DNA of 64,000 nt from Halarcobacter mediterraneus (GTDB lineage Bacteria; Campylobacterota; Campylobacteria; Campylobacterales; Arcobacteraceae): assembly GCF_004116625.1 (NCBI RefSeq), contig NZ_NXIE01000004.1, positions 186,001-250,000 of the forward strand, in the 5' to 3' direction. The position numbers were made by a program, and so were the translations under genes. The notes beneath the pieces are model-generated. The model was not told where the DNA came from. It saw only the letters and a program-made list of their open reading frames with translations, and did no database searches. Of this stretch, positions 16,617 to 26,396 are shown piece after piece. Positions within the stretch are counted from its first letter, which is position 1. Every line of letters begins with the position of its first letter.

Positions 16617-16649
16617 ATTATAATGAAAAGATATGTAAGCTTTATGTAT
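16617..16649 (-). promoter_or_regulatory. Promoter region of dctP copy A
   Basis: Bases 16619-16649 match 17821-17851 upstream of copy B at 27 of 31 positions and sit at nearly the same distance from the gene. On the minus strand the -10 box is TATAAT (16622-16617). Upstream, the conserved part reads ACATATCTTTT. Confidence 0.5.
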
Positions 16650-16698
16650 GTAGATAAATTTTTGTTAAATTTAAGATAGATAGTTATTATAAGAAACA

Positions 16699-16720
16699 GA
16701 CTATCGGATTACCGATAGTC
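16699..16720 (-). terminator. Intrinsic-type terminator after dctP copy B
   Basis: GACTATCGG, ATTA, CCGATAGTC forms a perfect 9-bp stem with a 4-base loop, 11 bases after the copy B stop. On the minus strand it is followed by TGTTTCTTAT, a modest U-rich run. It should separate copy B from the dctPQM operon. Confidence 0.7.
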
Positions 16721-16731
16721 TTGAGGGAGAG

Positions 16732-17787
16732 TTATTTTGTGTTAAGTGCGCCTTTAATAAGGTCTTCACCGATTTTATTGTTGTCGTAGAATTCAGGATA
16801 AATTTTACTAACAGCAGTTCTCCAAGCCTCTTTTTGCTCATCAGTTAAATGAAGGATTTCTAACTTACCAGTAGAATCAGCATATTCTTTGATTAAGTTA
16901 AATTGTTCATTGTTTAAATCAGCAGCAAGTTGTCTTTCTTTTTCAGTAGCTTCATTCATAGCTTGTTTAACATCTTCTTGTAAATCAGCAGGTAAAGAAT
17001 TCCAGAATTTTTTAGATAAAACAACTAAATAACCTAAGTAACCATGATCAGAAATAGTTAAATACTTTTGAACCTCATGGAACTTTTTCGTATAAATATT
17101 AGAAATAGGGTTCTCAGCCGCATCAATAACACCTTGCTGTAATCCAGAATAAACTTCAGAGAAAGGCATCATTTGAGGGTTAGCACCAACAGCATGGAAT
17201 TGAGCTTCTAAAACTTTAGAAGACATAATTCTAAATTTTTGACCTTGAGCATCTTCAGGAAGAACTAAAGGTTTTTGAGAAGAAGATAATTGTTTAAAAC
17301 CATTATCCCAAAAAGATAAAGCAACATATCCCTTATCAGTAACCATATCTTTAAGTTTTTGACCAACTTCACCATCTTGAACTCTATGTAAATGATCAAT
17401 ATCTTTAAATAAGAAAGGTAAATCAAATAAAGCTAATTGAGGAACAATCTTACCAAATTTAGAAAAAGCAGGTGCAGCCATTTGAACAGAATCTAACTTT
17501 AAAGCTTTTAAAACAGCATTATCAGTATAAAGTTGAGAAGAAGGGTAAACTTGAACATCAATTCTACCTTCTGATAACTCCTCAAGTCTTTTTTCAAAGA
17601 AATCAGCAGCTTGCCCTTTAGGTGTATTAGCACTTACAACATGAGAAAATTTTAATACAAATTGCTCAGCAGTTTGTTTAGTTGTTTGAGATTCATTGTT
17701 TTCTTTTTTAGTATCTCCACAACCTGTGAATAATAACATCGAAGCTACCGCTACACTCGATACTATCCCTTTCATTGTTTTTGTCAT
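16732..17787 (-). CDS. dctP: TRAP solute-binding protein DctP, copy B
   Basis: This 351-residue copy has the same lipoprotein signal, arginine site and ENPISNIY segment as copy A. It keeps D247 and W262, which fit the family pattern around DHGYLGY and KKFWNSLP. It stands alone upstream of dctPQM, with its own promoter region and a terminator after it, so it can supply extra binding protein independently of the permease genes. The C-terminus is LNTK. Near-identity with copy A, despite diverged flanks, suggests recent duplication or repeated gene conversion. Whether both copies are needed, or bind different ligands, cannot be told from sequence. Confidence 0.92.
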   Translation of the reverse strand: MTKTMKGIVSSVAVASMLLFTGCGDTKKENNESQTTKQTAEQFVLKFSHVVSANTPKGQAADFFEKRLEELSEGRIDVQVYPSSQLYTDNAVLKALKLDSVQMAAPAFSKFGKIVPQLALFDLPFLFKDIDHLHRVQDGEVGQKLKDMVTDKGYVALSFWDNGFKQLSSSQKPLVLPEDAQGQKFRIMSSKVLEAQFHAVGANPQMMPFSEVYSGLQQGVIDAAENPISNIYTKKFHEVQKYLTISDHGYLGYLVVLSKKFWNSLPADLQEDVKQAMNEATEKERQLAADLNNEQFNLIKEYADSTGKLEILHLTDEQKEAWRTAVSKIYPEFYDNNKIGEDLIKGALNTK

Positions 17788-17800
17788 CTCTTTTCTCCTT
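16747..17800. repeat. dctP direct repeat, unit B (1054 bp)
   Basis: Partner of 15546-16599. Beyond the repeat, the two leaders differ for about 20 bases and then become similar again in the promoter element (27 of 31). Confidence 0.9.
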
Positions 17801-17818
17801 AAGTTTTGAGTTAAAAAA

Positions 17819-17851
17819 AGTATAATAAAAAGATATGTAAAACTTATGTAT
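17819..17851 (-). promoter_or_regulatory. Promoter region of dctP copy B
   Basis: This matches the element upstream of copy A. The hexamer at the -10 position reads TATACT on the minus strand (17824-17819), against TATAAT in copy A, so the two copies may have different basal strength. Confidence 0.45.
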
Positions 17852-17975
17852 AAAATAACAAATTTTGAAAAAAATACATTGTTTAATTTTTATTCTGTTG
17901 TATAAAAAATATATATGTTACAAAATTTTAAAGAAAGCAATAAATTGTAAAAATGACTTGAAAAAAGGCATCTGC

Positions 17976-17996
17976 TTAAGGTTATTTTTACCTTAA
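17976..17996. promoter_or_regulatory. Candidate operator dyad upstream of gltB
   Basis: TTAAGGT, seven bases, ACCTTAA is a perfect 7-bp dyad, lying just upstream of the probable gltB -10. No U-run follows, so an operator for a dimeric regulator is more likely than a terminator. The regulator is not identified. Confidence 0.4.
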
Positions 17997-18019
17997 TCGT
18001 GATTTAAACAAAAATTCGA

Positions 18020-18025
18020 TACAAT
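18020..18025 (+). promoter_or_regulatory. Probable -10 element of gltB
   Basis: TACAAT lies 49 bases before the gltB ATG, in the divergent gap between dctP copy B and gltB. The ribosome site AAAGGAT follows close to the start. Confidence 0.45.
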
Positions 18026-18073
18026 CTCTAACTTTATTTAGGAATATAAAGATACAAAATTTAAAGGATAAAG

Positions 18074-21000
18074 ATGGGATGTAATTTAGATTTACTTACT
18101 TCTTTTAAAGACAACTGTGGTTTTGGTTTAGTTGCTGATTTAAAAAATAGACCAAGTCATGAGAATTTAGAAGATGCTATAACTTCGCTTGAGCGAATGA
18201 TGCACAGAGGTGCAGTGGCAGCTGATGGTAAAACTGGTGATGGTTCAGGTTTACTTTTATCTATGCCTAATAAATTTATGAGAAAAATAGCTAATGAAAA
18301 AGGTATTGATTTACCAGAAACATATGCAGTAGCTATGATATTTACAAAAGATCTTGAAGACATTGATATTTTTATAGAACAATGTGAAGAAAATGATTTA
18401 AAAGTTTTATTTACAAGAGAAGTTCCTCTTGATACTGATGCTCTGGGGGAGCAAGCTTTAGAAACTTTACCTCACATAATTCAAGTTTTTGTTAGTGCTA
18501 GTGCACTTATGACATCAAAAAGATTTGATGCTATGTTATATTTAACTAGAAAAGAATGTGAACACAAATTAAAAGATAAACAAGATTTTTATATTCCAAC
18601 ATTTTCATCTAAAGTAATAGCGTATAAAGGGCTAGTAATGCCTACGCATATTAAAAAGTTTTATATTGATTTAAGAGATGAAGATTTTCAAATCTCTTTT
18701 TCATTATTTCATCAAAGATTTTCTACAAATACTTTACCTCAATGGAAACTTGCTCAACCTTTTAGATCAATTGCACATAATGGTGAAATTAATTCAGTTG
18801 AAGCAAATAGAGTAAATGTTCAAATAAAATCAGAACAAATAAAATCAGAAGTTTTTACAGATGAAGAATTAAAAAGAATATTACCTATTTTACAAGATGG
18901 TGGTTCAGATTCTGCCTCATTAGATAATATGTTTGAGTTTTTAATTGTAAATGGAGTTGATTTTTTCAAAGCAGCAAGATCATTAGTTCCTGCACCATGG
19001 CAAAATGCTCCACATATGGATTCTGATTTAAGAGCTTTTTATGAGTATACTTCAACTGCAATGGAAGCTTGGGATGGACCAGCAGCAGTATCTTTAACTG
19101 ATGGAAGACATATAGGTTGCTTAATTGATAGAAATGGTTTAAGACCTTCAAAATATATAATTACTAAAAACCACAAGATTTATGTTACTTCTGAGTATGG
19201 AACAATAGATTTAGATGAAGATAATGTTTTAGAAAGAGGTAGATTACAATCTGGTCAAATGATGGGACTAGATTTAAAACATGGAAAAGTTTTAAAAGAA
19301 GATGATATTAATGATTATTTAAAATCTTCTCAAAACTATGTACAATGGTTAAATGGCGATATGGAATATTTACAAGAGTACATAGATGAATCATTTTTAG
19401 AAAATGAAGATTACATTATTGATGAGTTAGAAAAGAAACAAAAATATTTTAATATAACTTATGAAGTATTAGATCAAATGATTGATCCAATGGCAAAAGA
19501 TGGTAAAGAACCAGTAGGGTCTATGGGTGATGATACACCATTAGCCTGTTTTTCTCAAGTAAATAGAAATTTTACCGATTTCTTTAGACAAAAATTTGCC
19601 CAAGTAACAAACCCACCAATTGATCCATACAGAGAAAAAATAGTGATGTCTTTAGAAACTGGATTTGGGCATATTCATAATATTTTAGATGAAAAACCAG
19701 AATATGCAAAAAGATTAAAGGTTGCATCTCCTATTTTAATGAAAGAAAAATTTGATGTATTAAAATCTTTTGGAGATTCAACATCTCCAAGATATGATGA
19801 ATATTTTAAAAATAAAACTTTCTCAACAACATTTAAAAGTGATTTAAAAACAGCTTTACAAAATTTAGCTGAAAAAGTAATTGATTCTGTTAAAAATGAT
19901 AATGTATCAATTGTATTTTTATCTGACCAAAAAGTATCAGAAGAAACAAAACTAATTCCAATGGCTATGGCAATAGGATTTATAAATGAATCTTTGATAA
20001 AAGAAGGAGTTAGAAGTAAGGTTTCTTTGATAGCTATTACAGGAGAAGTGTATGATCCTCATATGGCTGCAGTAATGACAGCATATGGAGTTACAGCAAT
20101 TTATCCATATATGATGTATGCTTCAGTTTATGAGCTTCATAAAACTAAAGTATCTTCAAAATATCAAATGCAAACTTTATTAAAAAATACTCAAAAAGCA
20201 TTAAATGCTGGACTTCTTAAAATTATGTCTAAAATGGGTATTTGTACAATTGCTTCTTATAGAAACTCAAGACTATTTGATATAATTGGTTTAAGTGATG
20301 AAATTATTAATGACTGCTTTGAAGGTTCACACTCAGATTTAGCAGGTCTTTCATATGAAGATATTGAAAAAAGAATTGAGAAATCACATTTTAATGCTTT
20401 CTTTGATGATAAACATATTTTTCCACTAGATTTAGGTGGTTTTTATAAATATATGAATGATGGTGAATACCATGATTATGGTCCAGCTACAACAAATGCA
20501 ATGCATAATAAACAAGCAAAAGATAAAGAAGATATTTCAGACTTTAAGAAATTAAAAGAATTAGTTGAAACAAGAGGTCAAAAATTTATTAGAGATTTCT
20601 TTGAATTTAATTCTGATAAAGAAGCTATCGATATATCAGAAGTTGAATCAATAGAAGATGTTTTCAAAAGATTTGCAACAGCTGCAATGTCTTGTGGTTC
20701 TATTTCTCCAGAAGCTCATGAAGCAATGGCAATGGCAATGAATACAATTGGTGGTATGTCAAACTCTGGTGAAGGTGGAGAAGACCCAAAAAGATTTAAC
20801 TCTCTTAAAAATTCAAAAATAAAACAAGTTGCTTCAGGTAGATTTGGTGTTACACCAGGTTACTTAAGAAGTGCCGAAGAGATTCAGATTAAAGTAGCAC
20901 AAGGTGCAAAACCAGGTGAAGGTGGTCAATTACCAGGACATAAAGTAACTGCATTAATTGCAAGTTTAAGACATACAGTTGAAGGTGTTACACTTATTTC

Positions 21001-22510
21001 ACCTCCTCCACACCATGATATTTATTCTATTGAAGATTTAGCTCAATTAATTTTTGATTTAAAACAAATTAATCCTGAAGCAAAAATTACAGTTAAATTA
21101 GTATCAACAATTGGTGTTGGAACAATTGCCGCTGGTGTAGCAAAAGCTTATGCAGATAGAATTGTTATTTCAGGTGCAGATGGTGGTACAGGAGCTGCTC
21201 CTCTTACATCTATTAAGCATACTGGTAATCCTTGGGAGATGGGACTTTCTGAAGCACACAATGCTTTAAAAGCTAACCAATTAAGAGAATCTGTTCATAT
21301 TCAAACAGATGGTGGTTTAAAAACTGGTCTTGATGTAGTAAAAGCTGCAATGCTTGGTGCAGAATCTTATGCTTTTGGTACAGCTGCATTAACACTTCTT
21401 GGGTGTAAAATTTTAAGAATTTGTCATACAAATAAGTGTTCTGTAGGTGTTGCTACTCAAGATGAAGACTTAAGAGATCATTTTACAGGTACAGTTGAAA
21501 GACTTATCTCTTACTTTACTTTTGTTGCACAAGATGTTAGAGAAATTCTAGCTTCTTTAGGTTATAAATCACTAGGAGAAGTTGTTGGAAGATCAGATTT
21601 ATTAAAAGTTATTGATGATGAATTTGCTCAAAAGTTTGATTTCCAAAATGTTCTTAGAAGAATTGATGGTGTTGATACTTGTCAAAAAGAGTTTAATACT
21701 CCTTATGATAAGAATAAATTTGAAAAAGAGCTACTAAAAAAAGTTCATAGAACAATAGAAAAACCAAATACACCAATTAAAGTGAAAGAAACTATTTGTA
21801 ACTTAAATAGATCATTTGGTACATTAATTTCTGGTGAAATTGCTAAATATTATGGAGATGAAGGGCTTCCTGATGGTTCAATTAATATCTTCTTAAAAGG
21901 TATTGCAGGTCAGTCTTTTGGAACACTTTTATCAAAAGGAATGAATCTTTATTTAGATGGTGCAGCAAATGATTATGTTGGTAAAGGAATGAATGGAGGG
22001 AAAATTATTGTTAATACTCCACTTCAAGGTCCAGAGTTTGCTGGTGCTGGTAACACTTGTCTTTATGGAGCAACTGGTGGTAAACTTTATGTTAGAGCAA
22101 CAGTTGGAGAAAGATTTGGTGTTAGAAACTCAGGTTGTATAGCTGTAGTAGAAGGTACTGGTGATAATGCTTGTGAATATATGACAGGTGGAATTGTTGC
22201 AATCTTAGGAAATACAGGAATTAACTTTGGTGCTGGTATGACAGGTGGTTTATCATTTGTTTATGATCCTGAAAAATTATTTGTTGATAAAATGAATCAA
22301 GAATTGATAGAAGCAGTTAGAATTGATACCGATGATACAGAGAGAGAAAGACTATTCTTAAAAAGATTATTAATGGATTATTTAAATGAAACTGAGTCTT
22401 TAAGAGCTGAATTTATTTTAGAAAACTTTAGAGCTGCAATTAGAGATTTTTGGTTAGTAAAACCAAAAAATATGACAGTGTTACCTCTAAATCCAGAGGA
22501 GGGAGATTAA
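18074..22510 (+). CDS. gltB: Glutamate synthase (NADPH) large subunit
   Basis: The 1478-residue protein has the full GltB layout: a class II glutamine amidotransferase domain, a central domain, an FMN/2-oxoglutarate synthase domain and a C-terminal GXGXG beta-helix. The expected catalytic cysteine is C15 (DNCGFGLVA) after a 14-residue propeptide. The FMN domain has GVTPGYLRSAEEIQIK and SGADGGTGAAPL. The 3Fe-4S cysteines are C1111, C1117 and C1122. The enzyme moves the amide of glutamine to 2-oxoglutarate, giving two glutamates. It is followed after one base by gltD. Confidence 0.97.
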   Translation: MGCNLDLLTSFKDNCGFGLVADLKNRPSHENLEDAITSLERMMHRGAVAADGKTGDGSGLLLSMPNKFMRKIANEKGIDLPETYAVAMIFTKDLEDIDIFIEQCEENDLKVLFTREVPLDTDALGEQALETLPHIIQVFVSASALMTSKRFDAMLYLTRKECEHKLKDKQDFYIPTFSSKVIAYKGLVMPTHIKKFYIDLRDEDFQISFSLFHQRFSTNTLPQWKLAQPFRSIAHNGEINSVEANRVNVQIKSEQIKSEVFTDEELKRILPILQDGGSDSASLDNMFEFLIVNGVDFFKAARSLVPAPWQNAPHMDSDLRAFYEYTSTAMEAWDGPAAVSLTDGRHIGCLIDRNGLRPSKYIITKNHKIYVTSEYGTIDLDEDNVLERGRLQSGQMMGLDLKHGKVLKEDDINDYLKSSQNYVQWLNGDMEYLQEYIDESFLENEDYIIDELEKKQKYFNITYEVLDQMIDPMAKDGKEPVGSMGDDTPLACFSQVNRNFTDFFRQKFAQVTNPPIDPYREKIVMSLETGFGHIHNILDEKPEYAKRLKVASPILMKEKFDVLKSFGDSTSPRYDEYFKNKTFSTTFKSDLKTALQNLAEKVIDSVKNDNVSIVFLSDQKVSEETKLIPMAMAIGFINESLIKEGVRSKVSLIAITGEVYDPHMAAVMTAYGVTAIYPYMMYASVYELHKTKVSSKYQMQTLLKNTQKALNAGLLKIMSKMGICTIASYRNSRLFDIIGLSDEIINDCFEGSHSDLAGLSYEDIEKRIEKSHFNAFFDDKHIFPLDLGGFYKYMNDGEYHDYGPATTNAMHNKQAKDKEDISDFKKLKELVETRGQKFIRDFFEFNSDKEAIDISEVESIEDVFKRFATAAMSCGSISPEAHEAMAMAMNTIGGMSNSGEGGEDPKRFNSLKNSKIKQVASGRFGVTPGYLRSAEEIQIKVAQGAKPGEGGQLPGHKVTALIASLRHTVEGVTLISPPPHHDIYSIEDLAQLIFDLKQINPEAKITVKLVSTIGVGTIAAGVAKAYADRIVISGADGGTGAAPLTSIKHTGNPWEMGLSEAHNALKANQLRESVHIQTDGGLKTGLDVVKAAMLGAESYAFGTAALTLLGCKILRICHTNKCSVGVATQDEDLRDHFTGTVERLISYFTFVAQDVREILASLGYKSLGEVVGRSDLLKVIDDEFAQKFDFQNVLRRIDGVDTCQKEFNTPYDKNKFEKELLKKVHRTIEKPNTPIKVKETICNLNRSFGTLISGEIAKYYGDEGLPDGSINIFLKGIAGQSFGTLLSKGMNLYLDGAANDYVGKGMNGGKIIVNTPLQGPEFAGAGNTCLYGATGGKLYVRATVGERFGVRNSGCIAVVEGTGDNACEYMTGGIVAILGNTGINFGAGMTGGLSFVYDPEKLFVDKMNQELIEAVRIDTDDTERERLFLKRLLMDYLNETESLRAEFILENFRAAIRDFWLVKPKNMTVLPLNPEEGD

Positions 22511-22511
22511 G

Positions 22512-23885
22512 ATGTTAAACTTTACTAAATTTGAAAGAATTAGTCCTGAAAAAAGAGATGTATTACAAAGATTAAAAGATTATAATGAAGTTTATCAAGT
22601 ATTTGGTAAACACAGAGCTAGAGAACAAGCAGATAGATGTATGCAGTGTGGTGACCCATACTGTCATACAGGTTGTCCTTTAGGAAACTATATTCCAGCT
22701 TGGTTAAAACAAACATCTGAAAAAAATATGCAATTAGCTTTTGCTTTATCAAATGAAACATCTCCTTTCCCTGAAATCTTAGGAAGAATTTGTCCTCAAG
22801 ATGTTCTTTGTGAAGGTGCGTGTTCATTAAATACTGGGCATGGTGCTATTTCTATTGGTGCTATTGAAACACATTTAAATGAAAGAGCTTTTGAAAATGG
22901 TATGAAACCAACTTTTACTGATAAAAAAGTAGATAAAAAAGTTGCAATTATCGGTTCAGGACCATCTGGAATTTCAGCAGCTACATTTTTACTAAGACGT
23001 GGTTTTCAAGTAGAAATGTTTGAAAGAGAAGATAGAGCAGGTGGACTTTTAATGTATGGAATTCCAGGATTCAAACTTGATAAGTCGACTGTTGAAAGAA
23101 GAATGAACTGGTTAACAGATGCGGGAATGAAGCTTCACTTAAACTGTGAAATTGGAAAAGATAAAAGTGTGAAAGAACTTGAAGAAGAGTTTGATGCTAT
23201 TTATCTTGCAATAGGAGCAAAAAAAGGTAGATTTGCTGGTGTTAAAGGTGAAAATGCTTCTAATGTACATTTAGCTATGGACTTTTTAACAGGAATTCAA
23301 AAAAGAAATCTTGGAAATACAGATGTAGAGTTTATTGATGTACAAGATAAAAATGTAGTTGTTATTGGTGGTGGAGATACTGCTATGGACTGTGTTAGAT
23401 CTTCAGTTAGAGAAAAAGCAAAATCTGTAAAATGTCTTTATAGAAGAGATGAAGCAAATATGCCAGGAAGTAAAAAAGAAGTTGTAAATGCAAAAGAAGA
23501 AGGAGTTGAATATTTATTTAATGTAAGTCCCAAATCTATTGTTGTAAACAATGAAACAGCAACTGGTGTTGAATTACTGACAACTTCAATGAGTGAACCA
23601 GATGAATCAGGAAGACAAAGAGTTGTTATAAATGAAGGAAGTGAATTTATAGAAGAAGCAGATGTTATTATTATGGCATTAGGTTTTTCTCCTGAAGTTC
23701 CAGAATTCTTAAAAGAATTAAATGTTCAAACTAATTCTTGGGGTGGAGTTGAAACTAAAAACTATGTAACTTCAAATAAAAAAGTTTATGCAGGTGGAGA
23801 TTGCCAAAGAGGTGCTCACTTGGCTGTAACTGCTGCTCTTGATGGTAGAGAAGCTGCAAAAGAGATAGTAAAGGCACTATCTTAA
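22512..23885 (+). CDS. gltD: Glutamate synthase (NADPH) small subunit
   Basis: The 457-residue protein is the FAD/NADPH subunit of glutamate synthase. N-terminal cysteines C43, C46, C51 and C55 (CMQCGDPYCHTGC) and a second group in CPQDVLCEGAC hold the 4Fe-4S clusters. FAD- and NADPH-binding loops are GSGPSG and GGGDTAMD, and a final AGGDCQRGAHLAVTA is typical. It passes electrons from NADPH to GltB. The start is one base after the gltB stop, and the GGAGG ribosome site is inside the end of gltB. Confidence 0.96.
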   Translation: MLNFTKFERISPEKRDVLQRLKDYNEVYQVFGKHRAREQADRCMQCGDPYCHTGCPLGNYIPAWLKQTSEKNMQLAFALSNETSPFPEILGRICPQDVLCEGACSLNTGHGAISIGAIETHLNERAFENGMKPTFTDKKVDKKVAIIGSGPSGISAATFLLRRGFQVEMFEREDRAGGLLMYGIPGFKLDKSTVERRMNWLTDAGMKLHLNCEIGKDKSVKELEEEFDAIYLAIGAKKGRFAGVKGENASNVHLAMDFLTGIQKRNLGNTDVEFIDVQDKNVVVIGGGDTAMDCVRSSVREKAKSVKCLYRRDEANMPGSKKEVVNAKEEGVEYLFNVSPKSIVVNNETATGVELLTTSMSEPDESGRQRVVINEGSEFIEEADVIIMALGFSPEVPEFLKELNVQTNSWGGVETKNYVTSNKKVYAGGDCQRGAHLAVTAALDGREAAKEIVKALS

Positions 23886-23888
23886 AAT

Positions 23889-24623
23889 ATGTTTGATTAT
23901 AACTCATTTACAAATGCAGTTATTCAAGCAAATAAAAAGTTATATGAATATATAAATATTCATATGACTCAATCTGACTTGGAAGAAGCTTCTTCTATTG
24001 GCTATGGTGGAGATAAGTCTTTAAATATTGATTTAATAGCTGAAAATATCTTTATTAAATACCTTTCTTCTTTTGGTGATATTATTTCAGAAGAAATAGG
24101 AATTATTTCAAATAAATCTAATATTAAAATCATAATTGACCCTTTAGATGGTAGCCATAACTTTTTATCAGGCTTACCTTATTATGGAACTTCTGTAGCC
24201 ATAAGAAAAGAAAATGAATATTTAGCTGGATATGTATGTAATCTTTGTACTGCAAAAATGATATATAGAGATAATAAAAGTATAAAAACAATAGATATTC
24301 TAAATAAAAAAGAAGAAAAAAACTTAGAAATTAAAAATCCTAAAATTTCTATTTTTGAAAGAGCTTATGCTTATACAGATATAACAAAAATACTAAAAGA
24401 TAACTTTATAAAGTACCGTAGTCCTGGTGCTTCTGCACTATCTTTAGCCTATGCAAGAAACTATAAATTTGTCTTATTTATGGGAAATTTAAGAGAATTT
24501 GATATTGCTGCAGCATTACATATAAATAAAGATTTATATGTCTATAAAGATAAGAAAATCTTAATTATGGCTAAAAACTATAATGATTTTGTTCAGATTA
24601 AAGAAATACTTAAACTTTTTTAG
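23889..24623 (+). CDS. Inositol monophosphatase family phosphatase
   Basis: The 244-residue protein has the lithium-sensitive phosphatase signature: the metal-binding SEEIGI glutamate, then IIDPLDGSHNF and, near the C-terminus, EFDIAAALH (the WDxAA motif with phenylalanine for tryptophan). Members of this family hydrolyse inositol phosphate, 3'-phosphoadenosine phosphates (CysQ) or fructose-1,6-bisphosphate, and the motifs alone do not decide among these. It lies three bases after gltD and before a ferredoxin gene. The DPLDGS sequence in place of DPIDGT is a common variant. A sugar or nucleotide phosphatase is the safest description. Confidence 0.8.
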   Translation: MFDYNSFTNAVIQANKKLYEYINIHMTQSDLEEASSIGYGGDKSLNIDLIAENIFIKYLSSFGDIISEEIGIISNKSNIKIIIDPLDGSHNFLSGLPYYGTSVAIRKENEYLAGYVCNLCTAKMIYRDNKSIKTIDILNKKEEKNLEIKNPKISIFERAYAYTDITKILKDNFIKYRSPGASALSLAYARNYKFVLFMGNLREFDIAAALHINKDLYVYKDKKILIMAKNYNDFVQIKEILKLF

Positions 24624-24663
24624 GTTATAACTCCAACACTATATTTAACTTGGGGAAACGTAA

Positions 24664-24918
<255 letters not shown>

Positions 24919-24920
24919 TA

Positions 24921-26396
24921 ATGGCTAAAGTAACAACTATTATAGACATTGGGTCCAACTCAATGCGTATGGTTGTTTTAGAAAAAAGTAGTAGATTTGC
25001 TTTTAATCTATTAAATGAAACAAAAAGTCGTGTGAAAATTTCTGAGGGTTGTTATGAAAATAATGGTAACCTTCAAGAAGCAGCTATGCGAAGGGCTTTT
25101 AATTCTTTACAATCTTTTTTAAATATTTCAAGAGCTTTAAAATCAAGAAAAACTATCTGTGTAGCAACTTCTGCATTAAGAGATGCACCAAATGCAAATA
25201 CTTTTATAAATAAAGTACGAAATGAACTAGGTCTAAATATTAGAGTTATTGATGGACCTAAAGAGGCTTACTATGGTGGTATAGCAGCTTTAAATCTAAT
25301 CCATGAAAATGAATTTCTTACTGTAGATATTGGTGGAGGTTCTACTGAATTTGCTTTTGTGAAAAATGGTGAAATTACAAAATGTGTATCTTTAGATATA
25401 GGAACTGTAAGATTAAATGAATTATTTTTTAGAAAAGAGAATTTAGAAGGTGCAAAAGATTTTGTTCTTGAAAAATTAAAAGAACTAACTGATTTAAAAG
25501 AGGATAGTATTCCTCAAACAATTGTAGGTATTGGAGGAACAATTAGAGCTTTAAGTAAAGTTATAATGGCAAAAAACAATTATCCTTTAGATATTTTACA
25601 TGGCTTCACTTATGAAGTAAATCTGAACTCTTATATCTTTGATATGATTTTAGAAGCTAAAGATAATCATTCTTTAAAAGAAATAGGAATAAAAAAAGAT
25701 AGATATGACACTATAAAAGAAGGTACTTTTATTTTTAAAACTATTTTAGAGCAGTTAAATACTAAAACTGTAATAACTTCAGGAGTAGGGGTTAGAGAAG
25801 GGGTTTATTTAAGTGATATTCTTAGAAATAGCAATTGTAAGTTTCCTCATAATTTTAATGTAAGTGTGAGAAGTTTACTTGATAGATTTGAAATTTGTCC
25901 TAAGCAAAGTGCTTATTTAGGAAATAATGCAAAACAAATATTTGATGCTTTACAAGATGTTCATAATCTTGATAAGAAATATAGAGCTCTTTTAGTTATT
26001 GCTTCAAAACTACACTCTTTAGGAAGTAGTTTAAACTTCTATAAATCAAATGACAGTACTTTTGATTTTATAATAAGTGGCTTAAGTTATGATTTTTTGC
26101 ATTCATCAAGAGTTACTGTCGCACATATGATTAAATTTTCTAAAAAAAGACTACCTAAGAAAAAAGATTTAGAACAATACTCTTCTTTATTGCCTAATAT
26201 TGAGACTATGCAGTGGTTATCATTTATGATTAGTTTAAACTTAACTATTAATCAAGATATGTCAAAACCTAAAGTAGATTTTATTTTAAAAGATAATAAG
26301 CTAAAAATAAATTTAGAAAAACCAATATATTTAGTTCAAAGTGAAATACCTAAACTTCAAACACCAAAGGGTATTAAAGTAAAAGTAGAGATATGA
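24921..26396 (+). CDS. Ppx/GppA exopolyphosphatase / pppGpp phosphatase
   Basis: The 491-residue protein has the actin-like ATPase fold of the Ppx/GppA family: IDIGSNSMRMVV at 8-19, ATSALRDAPN, the phosphate loop VDIGGGSTEFAFV and VGIGGTIRAL. A C-terminal helical extension (about residues 310-491) resembles the HD-like domain of longer members. The enzyme degrades polyphosphate and/or converts pppGpp to ppGpp. The start is two bases after the ferredoxin stop, and its own stop overlaps the waaC ATG. Specificity for one substrate cannot be read from the sequence. Confidence 0.92.
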   Translation: MAKVTTIIDIGSNSMRMVVLEKSSRFAFNLLNETKSRVKISEGCYENNGNLQEAAMRRAFNSLQSFLNISRALKSRKTICVATSALRDAPNANTFINKVRNELGLNIRVIDGPKEAYYGGIAALNLIHENEFLTVDIGGGSTEFAFVKNGEITKCVSLDIGTVRLNELFFRKENLEGAKDFVLEKLKELTDLKEDSIPQTIVGIGGTIRALSKVIMAKNNYPLDILHGFTYEVNLNSYIFDMILEAKDNHSLKEIGIKKDRYDTIKEGTFIFKTILEQLNTKTVITSGVGVREGVYLSDILRNSNCKFPHNFNVSVRSLLDRFEICPKQSAYLGNNAKQIFDALQDVHNLDKKYRALLVIASKLHSLGSSLNFYKSNDSTFDFIISGLSYDFLHSSRVTVAHMIKFSKKRLPKKKDLEQYSSLLPNIETMQWLSFMISLNLTINQDMSKPKVDFILKDNKLKINLEKPIYLVQSEIPKLQTPKGIKVKVEI

